Shown here one piece after another: positions 14,277 to 25,555 of a stretch of 64,000 bases of DNA. Position 1 is the stretch's first letter; each line of letters opens with the position of its first letter. A model generated the notes under the pieces. The model made no database searches. It saw only the letters and a list, made by a program, of their open reading frames with translations, and had not been told where the DNA came from. The position numbers and the translations under genes were made by a program. Source of the DNA: Tipula vernalis (lineage: Eukaryota > Arthropoda > Insecta > Diptera > Tipulidae); the NCBI GenBank assembly GCA_958295665.1, contig OY282558.1:316048092-316112091 (forward strand). The letters run 5' to 3'.

Positions 14277-15301
14277 CTAGTTTTTAAGATTCTTAAAATG
14301 TTCCTGATAAACTAGAGGGATGTATAGTAGTAAACACATAATATCTTTATGTTTTTCTTCCGTTACTGGTCTAGGAGTGGTGTATAATGTAAGTAATTTA
14401 ATATTTTCGTATATTTTTGGTCTTCCTTTTTTAGGTGAAAGATCCAAAACGTGGAATTTAGAATCATTTAAAGAAGTTTTAAAGAACATTTTATAAGGTT
14501 CATTTTTCAAGAATCTCATCCATTGAATTTTCAGCCAAGAGTCAGATTCGCCCGCGGTATTTTTTAGTCTTCTTGTTATTGATTCTTCTAGTGACTTCTT
14601 TGAAATAAAATCCGGCTGCGACATTCGTTTTATCGAAAATTGGTTTCTACTTCTACACTTTTTGATCAATTCATAATAATGCTCAGGGTTGTATAAGTAA
14701 GTTGCCTTTTTTATTTTCATTTCTATCAAACCGAAATCACGGTCATTCGGTAGAAAGGAATGACCCGATACCAAAAATTTGTGGTCTACCGTTTCAATAT
14801 TATTATTATTTAACTGAGCAATTTTCAACCATGTCAATACTACTTTAATGTTACGATTTTAGCCTGAACAGGCATCACTGTAAGCTATTACTGGTTTTTT
14901 AGTAGTTATAATACCCTCCATATGCGCTAAAATGCATGATGCTACTTCCTGTGCACCTATTGAAGCTGTAGTTCATCCCATACATACATCTTGACAGTGT
15001 CATTATGGAAATTATGGAAACCCAAGTTGTATACGTACATATTTCGCTTATAATAGGCTAACGAAACAGACAGTTTAAGGTACGGAAGTGCTTTTTGTAA
15101 ATCAAATGAGAAACCATAGTATTCGCTGAAATTTTCTTTTGCTTTTTTCTGGTCCTCTGCAAGACAGTTCCTAGCTCGTTCGGCATTTTGTAAATGTACA
15201 TCATGATTTTCTCTAAGATGTAATTTCTCTTTCTCATTATTGCATGATTCGATTTTTCCATTCAGCAAATCGCATTTTTGGCATGTGTCTTTTCGAGGAG
15301 C
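14277..15301 (-). pseudogene. DDE-transposase-like gene of unassigned family, broken
   Basis: Read from 15301 down, an exon opens right after a splice acceptor (tttccag) with T-C-Q-K-C-D, then a long helical stretch and F-D-L-Q-K-A-L-P-Y-L, Y-Y-K-R-N-M-Y-V-Y-N-L-G-F-H and Y-V-W-D-E. A frameshift near 14970 leads to Q-E-V-A-S-C-I-L, then Y-S-D-A-C-S-G-stop-N-R-N, and the last 186-codon frame with H-K-F-L-V-S-G-H-S-F and P-N-D-R-D-F-G. I remember this architecture from multicopy insect proteins, probably DDE transposases, but cannot name the superfamily. Two lesions are visible: a frameshift, and a TAA where a Gln codon (CAA) would restore the usual G-Q-N-R-N motif. The 5' exons are not found. 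Confidence 0.7.
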
Positions 15302-15698
15302 CTGGAAATTTAAGTTAAATTCAGTATTAAATATTTTCCCATTTCTCTACATAAGGGCTATATATTTTAAATAAAGCAATATGGTTGTACATACCGATTA
15401 ATTTATGATGCTTTAAAATTAATCACAATAAATATAATTTTTAATTCTCTTGTAAACTCGATCAAATCAAGATCTAAATTGTAAACACGATTGTTGTAAA
15501 TAATAAAATTATTGATATCAAAATAAAAGTACAGCTGGATTATATAATTGAATTTTATATAAATGGATTATATTGATATCAAAATAAGACTTAAAGGGGA
15601 GTAGAACCTACGACTCTACCATCATTTATTTTACAAGCTTACTATGTAGTTCAGAAACTCGTCGAAGAGGGCTACGCGCCATTTTCAAGTTATGTTTA
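15302..15698. other. AT-rich flank of the transposase pseudogene
   Basis: Probably intron or upstream region of the minus-strand pseudogene that begins at 15301. No upstream exon could be recognised. Confidence 0.4.
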
Positions 15699-15886
15699 CA
15701 CCCATCCCTCGATTTACGAAATCTCTTATTACGAATTTTCGGAAAATTTACGAAAAATTCGGTTAATGAAATTTATATTTGTAACCATCCCCCGCTTAAC
15801 GAATTAAATCGCAATTTCGTTAAACGAATATTTCGTTAACTTTCCGAAAATTCCTTAAAATAAATTTCGTAAATCGAGGAATGGGT
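15699..15886. mobile_element. 188 bp MITE with pogo-like terminal inverted repeats
   Basis: The left end CACCCATCCCTCGATTTACG and the right end (reverse complement, 15863-15886) match over about 24 bases with one mismatch. Inside, the phrase cccgcttaacgaa and its inverse occur again, so most of the unit folds back. The words CCTCG and TTTACGAA recall terminal repeats of pogo/Tigger elements, which use TA target sites. A TA precedes the left end, but the right flank reads AA. No coding capacity. Confidence 0.7.
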
Positions 15887-16472
<586 letters not shown>

Positions 16473-18592
16473 TCTTATATGTATATGTATATGGATACAA
16501 CTTTTCACTCCTTTTTTAGTTTGTCAAAATTGTTGATTGATTCGAATTTTAATTCACATGAAATAAATTATTTTAAAATGAAACAAATAATTTTTTTTTT
16601 TACGATGATGATGTTGAACTGGGGAAGTTTAAATGAGTGCATGCTGTACGGTTTTTTTTTTATTTTTTATTTTTCAACACGTAAAGATTTGTACGATGTA
16701 AATAATTTTTTTTGGCGGCAAAGAACCCCCTCGCAGCTGTAGTCTCTCCGAATATAAAAAACGTGATAGCCGCCAAAAGATCGGTTACATGCTCAGCATC
16801 TCAAATTTTGGGACTTACCCGAACTGATGACATTTGAGGTATGAATATTTAATCTAAAGGTTGAATAATAATATACATTTTGATAAGTAAATAATATTAA
16901 TTTTGAAATCTCACCAAAAGTAAGGAACTGCGCATGTTAATGTTGCATATTCCACATGTACAGCTATATGGGTATATGGGTTATAAAAAGAAAAGAAGAG
17001 GAAAGTTAGGAAAGAGCAACTATTGCGTTATATAAATAAATAGTGTTGAGTGTAATTTGTAATTTAATATCATATTTCATTTCTGGAAAACTGGACATTA
17101 AATTTCATAGATTTTGTTAACCGAGCACATTGAATATTAAAATGTCTATATGTGAACCAATCGTGATTAATGAATCCTCCTCCTCACTCCTTCGTATAAA
17201 TCGAGTTCTGTCTCATTCTTCTACTAAACTCGTCGAATCCCAAATTTGAGACATCATCGTTGTACGAGGTTTTGGTTCTAAAATCTCGGCGCTTTAGAAA
17301 AATTACTTTTGCTAAGATTAAATGGTAATACCTACAGAAATATTCAGCTAAACTAAAGTTTTCTAGAAAACCTCCGATTTGATATATAGTATTCTAACGT
17401 TTTGATTTTTCATTATAGGTTATGCCCAGTCCCTTCTAGTATTTTTGAATGAAATATAATGTTTTCAAAAATGGAACTAAATTCAAAAGTTTTTACATGT
17501 CATTCAGTACATAACAAACAAAGCATTTATTATTGATTTATGATCTGCTATATAGGTATGTATATATAAATTGCCAAAAATAAAATAAACGCCTAAGAGT
17601 TCATGCCTTGATTTGGGTTGCAAACTTCGAAATCGTCGACATAGAATAACAGCTCAACACGGTTTTTGTAACCAAAATCGATTTTTATAGGTTTTACCAT
17701 TAAATGTCATAAAGCAATTTTTGTTTCTGTTTTACGTTGACAATGAATGGTTGGACACCAAATTCAATATAGGGCGACCTGAAAGTAAAATTTCACTGTT
17801 CAAATTATTTTCATTATTAAATTTTGCAAAATGCTAATCACATTCAGCGATATTTTGCATGCTTTTAAGTTTTAATAACAAATCTGAACTTACATTTTTG
17901 ATGTTTATCGCAGAACCTTTATCATCAACTTTTTTATGGTAACTATGTAAGTTTGACGGTGAACTAAAATTAAAAGTTATGTAAAATAACGTTTTCCAAT
18001 TTTTTGTGCAAATTACCACGTTTTCGGCGATTTGGCAACAGTTACTCCAAATTTTATTTCAAGAACTGGCGTTTGACTGAAACACATTTGAATTGGGGAA
18101 TGCAAATATAATGTACAAGATTTAACCTCCGAATCAGTAAAAAATCTTATGTGTAGTATGGTAGAAAACGAGCGAGTTTAGTTTTTTATTTGCACTGTAT
18201 TAATTTTTTTGGTCAATCGAAGACTCCATTAGTAACACAGTCAGTTGACAAAATTATTTCTTTAAATAATATTTGAAATATTAGTCACCGAATCCTTAAC
18301 AGAACTTGACAACTGCGGTAGGGAAATTGTATCTAGTTGACTAAATTGTTTTTGTAAGTGTACTGCGCAAATGTTGATGTGTTCTCATATTACCTTTAAT
18401 TTACGCGATAATTTTTTTCTCTGTTAAGTGATAGCTAAATCACAAAAACTGAATGAAAAGTGGTTACGGACCAGCATTTTTTATGTATCGCATTCTTACT
18501 TAAAGCTGTTACTGACTCGCTGGTTGGCCCTAAACATTATAACTTAACGAAAAAGCGAACTTTATACGATCAATAAAAATGATGTCTACTAC
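16473..18592. other. AT-rich stretch, no gene recognised
   Basis: Short open frames only, with no family resemblance. A possibly related pair of short phrases (ctcaaattttggga near 16800 and its inverse near 17238) is too weak to call. Confidence 0.5.
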
Positions 18593-18930
18593 GAAATCCC
18601 GGTTTTGAAAATCCCGGTTTTGAAAATCCCGGTTTTCAAAATCCCGGTTTCCAAAATCCCGGTTGTCGAAATCCCGGTTTTCAAAATCCTGGTTTTGAAA
18701 GTTATACATATTTTCTTAAAAATTCTGGTGAAGTAAAATTTTAATTTTGAAACGGGATTTCATAGTACACCCGTAAAATAAAAGTAAAAATTGGGATTTT
18801 CTGAAAACCAGGATTTTTATTTTTGCAGAACCGGGATTTTAAAAACCGGGATTTTGAAATCCGGGATTTTGAAAATCAGGATTAACAAAAAAAACAGGAT
18901 TTTGACAAATCTAGATTTTGAATACCGGGC
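18593..18930. repeat. Inverted minisatellite of a 17 bp unit
   Basis: From 18593 to 18700 about seven units of AAATCCCGGTTTTGAAA follow one another with small changes. After a spacer of about 90 bases the same unit reappears in the opposite orientation (ccgggattttgaaa) from about 18791 to 18930, more degraded. The two arrays can pair into one long imperfect hairpin. No coding potential. Confidence 0.9.
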
Positions 18931-18934
18931 ATAA

Positions 18935-19122
18935 AATGTCGTTACTGATAACATCATTACCTCTAGAAGACTTTTTTTATTCCCCCTTCATTATTTTTCA
19001 AACGCAAACAATAATTGTAAGTATAATGTAAGTGACATTAAAACGATTTTTCAGGTTTGAAAATAATGAAGGAAGAATGACGCAAGAGGTTTGAAGGCCA
19101 TGATGTTACCGGTAGTGACATT
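18935..19122. repeat. 188 bp imperfect palindrome, MITE-like
   Basis: The left arm starts AATGTCGTTACTGATAACAT and the right arm ends with the inverse of AATGTCACTACCGGTAACAT. Pairing continues through ccttcattatttttcaaac (18988-19010) and its inverse at 19052-19072, leaving a loop of about 40 bases. It abuts the inverted minisatellite, so both may belong to one foldback element of about 530 bases. Confidence 0.7.
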
Positions 19123-21779
19123 AACATTGATCATGTAATATTCAATGAAAATTTAGAAAAAAATGTTTTAAAATCATTTTTGGTTTTAAATCTGACTAAA
19201 TCAATTGATTTGTTGTTTAACCAAGATCATGCAGTGAGAGATTAGGAAAAATAACTAGATAATGTATAATGTTTTAAGAATCAATTTCTTCAAATCTTGC
19301 TGCGGTAAAGCTGCACATTTTGCTATATTTTGCTATATGTGGCGGTGTTTTGAAACAATGAGGTATAGTTTGTCAATATCGATTCAGTTTGTTTGTCACG
19401 AACAGTTAAAATGATGTTGCAAAATAAGTTTCTTGCCTAAATAAGTGCATAATAATAAAAATTAAATTCAAAAATTAATGTAGGTGAAATTAATATTGTA
19501 ATTTAATAAAACGAAATTGTTGAAATTTTGTTATGTAAAGTGTGTTTATGTTAGTAGGATTAATGTTTGGGAAATTCAAGAGACATTTTTGATGATATCG
19601 CAACATATGAAATATTTTAATACGTATGTATTACCATTGAAACGTTCTACTTAGAGCCAGAATATATACTTCTTTCTGGTATTCTTACTCAAGGTTTCAT
19701 TGAACTTTTGGCAAAAAATAGCAATGCCAAATTTATATAACATTTTTAAATATTTTTTAAATAGTAAAATGCGAGTTCGAGTAGGAATCCGTCACACATT
19801 CTAATAATGAAGACATTTTTAAACCTTTTACATTAATTTAATTTTTATGGATCCCATGAGCACAATATAATTTCATTTTGACGCTGGTTCGATAATATTT
19901 CATTTTTTTTTTTCGTTATTTTTGTTAATTTAGTGTTTGACTATATCCACTCGTAAATAGTTTTTCCATTTGTTAATATAAAACACAAATACTAAATAAC
20001 ACAAAATCTCCAATGTTTTCTTATTCCGTGTGTCTTCTTCGCTTTTGTCATCGTCTATTATACAATTGCTGCGCGCTACTTCTGTTTATTTTAATTTATA
20101 AGAATACAAATAAAATTCAACGCCATTCTAATGGGACTCTTGAAATATTTCTTAAACCAAAAAATATAAAAAAGAAAAAAAATTAAAACGAAAAAATTCT
20201 TTTCTGTTGGTTTGAAACATTTTATCTCTGTGTTGGGTTTTAATATGGGACAATACGATAGGACATAGCAAACGAAACAAAATATAAAAGAAAACCGTCA
20301 AAAAAATAACAAAAGATGATAATTATAATGCGCCAAGAATTTATTTAGAAAAAACATTTACAATGTACATACTCATAAGTAACTGTGTAGTATATAAGGG
20401 GAGTTCACGTGACTTTTTTAAGTGAATTTTTGGTATTTTTATTGCTTGTTTTTCTATTTTAATTTTGTGTGTTTTTAATTTTAATTTACTTAAGGTAATG
20501 AAATATCTTTTATTTAATTTTATTTTTTGTTCCCATCCAAATGTCAAGGGATAAATATATTTTTTTACAAAGAAATTTCTCTTTTAACGTATACATAATC
20601 CAATTAGCTCGGTGATGATATATATGCGGCTTTTTATTATATAGAAATAATTTTAATAACATCTAAATTGAAACATTTGTATTTAATTTTAGCGCGATCA
20701 CATTCATGTATGTTTTAATGTTTTTTTTTAGATTTTTTTTTTGCTTTGCATATACGGTTTGTGACCAACAATGTTCTCGTATAAACGAGTACAACAAAAA
20801 TCAACATGAAAACGTTGTAACAACAACACACAATCGATTTGGAATCGATTAAGTCATCACGTAAACTTTTATGGAAGAAGATCGTTGTAATACAATTGTT
20901 AATATGACATGACAAATGTTATTTTTTTGCTTTTCTTTTTTTTTATTTTCTTTCAGCCTTTTTGTTTTATGTGCCATTTTATGTTGGTTATTAAAAATAA
21001 TACAAAATTTATTGTTTATTCATGTCGATGATATATTCGTGAGGTGTGTTTCACTTCTTGTGTATTTCTTTTGAAAATTGCAAATTTTGATTAGTGTCTC
21101 AGAACAATTATTAACTGTTCTATTATTTTTTAGGCACATTAACATTATTAACTATGAAAAATTAATGAAACATTTGTACAAAGTGGCCAGTTCCTAAAGT
21201 TTTATAATAAGAGTTCAAAATTTAAATTCGTTTTTAAAACTGAAGCAATTCAAACTTGCAATCCAACACAATTATTTTGGTTTTGTCACTTTCTTATTGT
21301 GATATTTATATTTTATAACGATTATAATTATTGTAACTTTGCATTTAGGAGAATTTTCTATAATTATGAATATATCTTAAATTTTAGTAGAAAAAAGAGC
21401 ATGATGCAACACACTTGCGGAAGGAATTATTGCAAAATTCCTATTATTAAGCCACAATTTTCATACTTGTTTTGCAATGGCGGTTGTTCCGCACTTCTAT
21501 TTCAGTTTTATTCGAAGCTGTATGATTTTATGTTCGACATTCCATCAGCGTTACAAAATAAATGTTTGCTTGAATAAAAATGCTACAGGGTAGCATTGGA
21601 AATTGAGTAAAATTTTGGAATATCATTGAATAATACGGATTTATTCGACAGGTATAGAAGTATTCAAATCTCACTAAAATTTTGACAGTTCTCGCACAGA
21701 AAAAATACATCTTTAGTTCCCGTCAAAATTAAACGTGGACGTTGTTTCCATGGGCGTATAATTTTTTTTTACACCTATT
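19123..21779. other. AT-rich stretch, no gene recognised
   Basis: Low-complexity T-rich and A-rich DNA. The open frames at 20341-20547, 20715-20915 (minus) and 21299-21577 (plus) show only compositionally biased residues and no motif. Confidence 0.5.
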
Positions 21780-22484
21780 GTGTACACAATACAGCTAAAC
21801 CCTGCTGAGATTCAAGCTAAATTGAAAAGGCTGAATATTCAAAATTACAACATCAAAACTATGTCAATGGGAGTAAACATTTTCGTCTACAATATTAAAA
21901 TAACCAAAAATTTTAGTAATGAACATTATAAGCTAATTAGGCTCGTATTGTACGTATTTTATGATATTGAGCAAAAAGAAGTGCAGGCTCATCCAACGGA
22001 AATAGGATTAAATCCAGCTCTCATTCGAAAAGTCGAACCGAAAAAATGGTATGATGACGATATACAATAAATTTCGTCGGCTTTAAAAAAGGGTCAATTA
22101 ATCTAAATAAGCTTAATAAGTCTTATAATCGAATTTGTCATGCAATCTGTAAACGGGAGATATAGTGTACACCAAAACAAAAAGAACAACGCAATCAATG
22201 CATTCGATACTTTATGCATATATGTTCTTGCTATTATCCACTCCAATATAAAGACAAAATGCAACTTCTGTGTCAAGTTTTGTGTCAGTCAGACACATTT
22301 TCTGTTTACAATGGCCAAACTCGTGTTTTCTTTGACAGATTTTCTTCACGGAGTTAATTGTGTATTAATTCGCGGTTACGTAGCAACTATGTGTCAAAAT
22401 ATCTTTCTGAAAATGGTTTTAGACACAAATCGGGAATACTTTCTTTTTAACAAATATTATGATGCAAATAACATTATTACCTAA
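21780..22484 (+). other. Two adjacent marginal open frames, function unknown
   Basis: An open frame of 96 codons (21780-22070, ending K-K-W-Y-D-D-D-I-Q) is followed by one of 114 codons (22140-22484). The first has varied, protein-like composition with several charged residues. The second is Cys- and Phe-rich and may be chance. No domain is recognised, no splice pattern is evident, and neither start has a convincing context. They may be remnants of a mobile element. I would not annotate them as genes without expression or homology support. Confidence 0.2.
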
Positions 22485-22619
22485 TTGATAAAAATATAAT
22501 TTCAATAAAAATTTGGAAATTCAAATCCCTGGAAAACTGAAAGTTAGAAGTAATTTTAAAACTTTCCTTATCTGTGAGATAAGTAAGACAAATGATTAAA
22601 AACATAAACTAAAGTTGTG

Positions 22620-23030
22620 TTTTTAACACGGCATTTTTTGCGATGCGACAAATATGTCGGACATAAATATTACTATTTGGGAATTGCGTGCGAATAAAAA
22701 TTATCATTTCGGGATTGCGAATGATGTAAAATTCCCATAGAGAATTGTGTTTAATGTACGTGTGAAAGGAAATCCTATTTAGGAATTGTGATTTATTTGC
22801 GATTTAAAAAATTCCTAATTAGGAATTGCGCTAATTTTGTGTGATAAATGTGTTTGTTTAGGAATCGTGTGTTATTTTTGTCAAAAAAATTCTATTTGGG
22901 AATTGTGTTCATTTTGTGTGAAAATTGTGTTAATTTGGAAACTGTGTATAAACTGTGCGTAAAACATTTCCTAGTTACGAATACATGTCATTATGGTATT
23001 GTCAAACACTTGAAACGTACCTTATTAAAC
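22620..23030. repeat. Degenerate minisatellite with palindromic core
   Basis: The phrase ttgggaattgtg or taggaattgcg recurs about eight times between 22676 and 22945 at irregular intervals of roughly 30-70 bases. It is often preceded by its own inverse (aattcc), as in attcctaattaggaatt near 22810. An old diverged array. The overlapping 63-codon open frame (22848-23039) is a by-product. Confidence 0.65.
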
Positions 23031-23070
23031 AGTTATTAATTAAATGAAATAGTCATGGCCTACAAACTAA

Positions 23071-23253
23071 TTAAAACCCACGACTAAACGAGTATTTGCC
23101 ATTCTGCGGTTCCAGAAAAATGGGAGAGAAATAAATATTATGGTGGCCATAAATTTTAAATATTAAACAACTTATTAAATTACCTGCCAACTCAAATTCA
23201 TCGCCTTCCGAAAATTGGGTCCGCTCGGCTTGTACGGTCGTAGCAGTAGCCAC
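23071..23253 (-). other. Minus-strand open frame with possible first exon
   Basis: From the ATG at 23253 the frame reads about 24 varied residues (M-A-T-A-T-T-V-Q, ending E-L-A-G) to a possible donor, GTAATT. It then becomes low-complexity. It lies head to head with the gene-like fragment on the + strand. It may be a real exon of a lost gene or simply the complement of that fragment's upstream region. Confidence 0.2.
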
Positions 23254-23264
23254 TACATTTGTCT

Positions 23265-23762
23265 AAGGACGTCAACTTGAAATCCAATTTTCCAATTTTA
23301 CTGATACAGAAGCAGAAGACTTGTAAGTGATCATATAACTTACTTTTACAGTAATCAAAATAACTTAACTTTAATTACAGCCATATACAGCCAAAGAAGC
23401 AGAACAAACTTCCTAGGAAACGTGCAATTTTTAGTGTTCCTCAAAAAGACTTCAAGCAATTGTTTGATGTCGAAGTGACAACAGGTGATTTTACTCTTGA
23501 GAATGATCAAACAACTGAGATCGAAAAGTGCACTCAAGTTTTAAATAACGAGAACTTTCGAGATGTCAATGTTGTAGAAACGAGCGAAGAAACGGAAATA
23601 CGTGAAGTTTCAGCAATTAAATTTGAGGAGATCAGTATTAGCCAAGTTTTAACGGTATTCCAAGAAACCATTTTAAGGATGGTCAATCAAATGGAATGCT
23701 TCGAGAACCATTTCAAAAAACTCGAAAAGTCCGTTGCAGAAATAAATGTAAAATTAGATTGA
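23265..23762 (+). pseudogene. Gene-like spliced fragment, unknown protein
   Basis: A frame open from about 23265 reaches a donor (GTAAGT at 23323) and resumes after TTAATTACAG (acceptor ending 23380). The 58-base intron has the size usual in flies and the frame is kept across it. The joined frame has a basic patch (K-L-P-R-K-R), an acidic middle and a C-terminal amphipathic helix ending at the stop at 23762 (hydrophobic residues of L-T-V-F-Q-E-T-I-L and later L-E-K-S-V-A-E-I). Layouts like this precede DUF4806-type domains in insect transposon-related proteins, but that domain is not seen here. No start codon is visible upstream, so this is an orphan 3' part or a relic. Confidence 0.4.
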
Positions 23763-25018
23763 CTGTGTAACGGAGCGACTTGGTTTCAATCAAGATGCGA
23801 CGAGAAGGTCATATCTTAGCAGGTTGAATTTTTGTCTACTTCGCTATCAGAATCTCTCAGTAGCTCTATATATCGATGACTGCAGCACGTTTGCCGGCTA
23901 GAAAAAGGCGGTTGGGGGAGTTCTTGTCATCAGCTACCGAGAGCTAGTTGTGCTGCTATACCCATAAATTGACAAACTGATTAACAAACGGTGATTAACA
24001 AACAAGGAACGGTTACTAACAGCTAGGGGTATTAAATACCTTATCACAGATGAAATTTTAATTTGAAGTATAGCATCGAGAAAAAAAAAATTAAATAAAA
24101 AAAAATAAACAAACACAAAAAATCATATCAGAAGACGGATAAAAATAAAATAAGTCACAGCCGATAATTTATTGTGGTCAAGGTGTTGGACCACATGCTC
24201 TCCACCCTCCCTAGGCAATATCGTGCATACAAATTTTGATATGCCCCTTTTCGATTGTGCTAGTCTACATAATTATTTGTATTTATTGTAACATGGTGAA
24301 TTCCATTCAGGCTAAGACACTAACACGACAAGGCATCACAATTCAAGATGGACGCACAAAATAAACGACAATATCTAAACGTATGATTTTCTGGATGCAA
24401 ATAAATGAAAAATAAATAACGTATACATTTACGGTATTATAATAATTATTAGCAAATAAATAAATATTATGTTATTTACACTTTTGATACAATAATATTA
24501 AATAAAATAAATAATTAACTAAGAATCATAAAGTAAACTTAAATACACAGTATGGTGGACGATTAGCTTAAAAAAAAAACCTAAGCATGCTTAGCCACCA
24601 TTTAAGATTTTTTTTGATTTAATGATTCGTGAACTACACTTAGTATAATATAAATTCTGTTTATCTTATTTATTTTAGGTTTTAATAATGTAAATATATA
24701 TATTAAAACTTGTTTAAATCGTAATATTAGCATATATAAATATGTTATGTATATCGAAATAATATAAATATATCAATATATAATAATATAAATCAAAATC
24801 AAATAATAATAAATGAAATAAGATTAAAGACTCATCCTGATTTTTGATCGATGGTGATGATCCGCTCTTGTTTAATTGGATGTCATATTTGCGTCTAAAC
24901 TTAGTCCGCCATTATATTGAATCGTACCCGCTTATAATATTGGGTAGTAATTTTATATTTCTCGTAACAACAATATTTTGTCAATAATAATTATCCAGTA
25001 AATATGAACAAAAATAAG
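23763..25018. other. AT-rich stretch, nothing recognised
   Basis: Follows the stop of the gene-like fragment. Low-complexity AT DNA from 24380 on. No motif seen. Confidence 0.5.
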
Positions 25019-25107
25019 GTCGCGGGAAAACTTTCGGTGTCACTGGTTTATGTACACTTTCCACTTTTTATATTATTAGCTCTTTAACGTTTTTCTTTTC
25101 CCGCGAC
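25019..25107. repeat. 89 bp inverted repeat
   Basis: GTCGCGGGAAAA at 25019-25030 is matched by its exact reverse complement at 25096-25107. The ends are markedly GC-rich for this region. No clear target-site duplication. A very small MITE or a chance hairpin. Confidence 0.5.
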
Positions 25108-25555
25108 AATTTCAATCTGTATATGGGTAATAATAAAATAAAAAAAAGAAATTAACTTCCACACAGAAATAAAAATATAAAAACCGATTCCAAAGCTTAC
25201 ATTAAGTTCACGACTGTAATTTTTATTTTATGTTTCACTATCCAGTGTGGGTATACACAAACTGTTAATATCAATCAGATATTATTTTTGTACTTGGTTT
25301 TACAAAAAAATGACACTTTACTCGGACACTATAATTTAATTATTATTATTTTCTTGTGGACGTACAATAAGCGAATGACCGACCGGATTTTGTTTACCAA
25401 ATCAATACAAATTTTAGTAGGGTGGAGAAAAAAAAATCAAGAAGAAAACCATCGATCATCACCATCTATCATATTTTGTTTTAATTGTTATTTTATTATA
25501 CCAATAATTATTATGGTACATTATACTTGACCAATTAACCAAGTCAAAGCAAGTA
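25108..25555. other. AT-rich flank of the Tigger element
   Basis: Contains only an 80-codon compositionally biased open frame (25288-25530). No gene seen. Confidence 0.5.
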
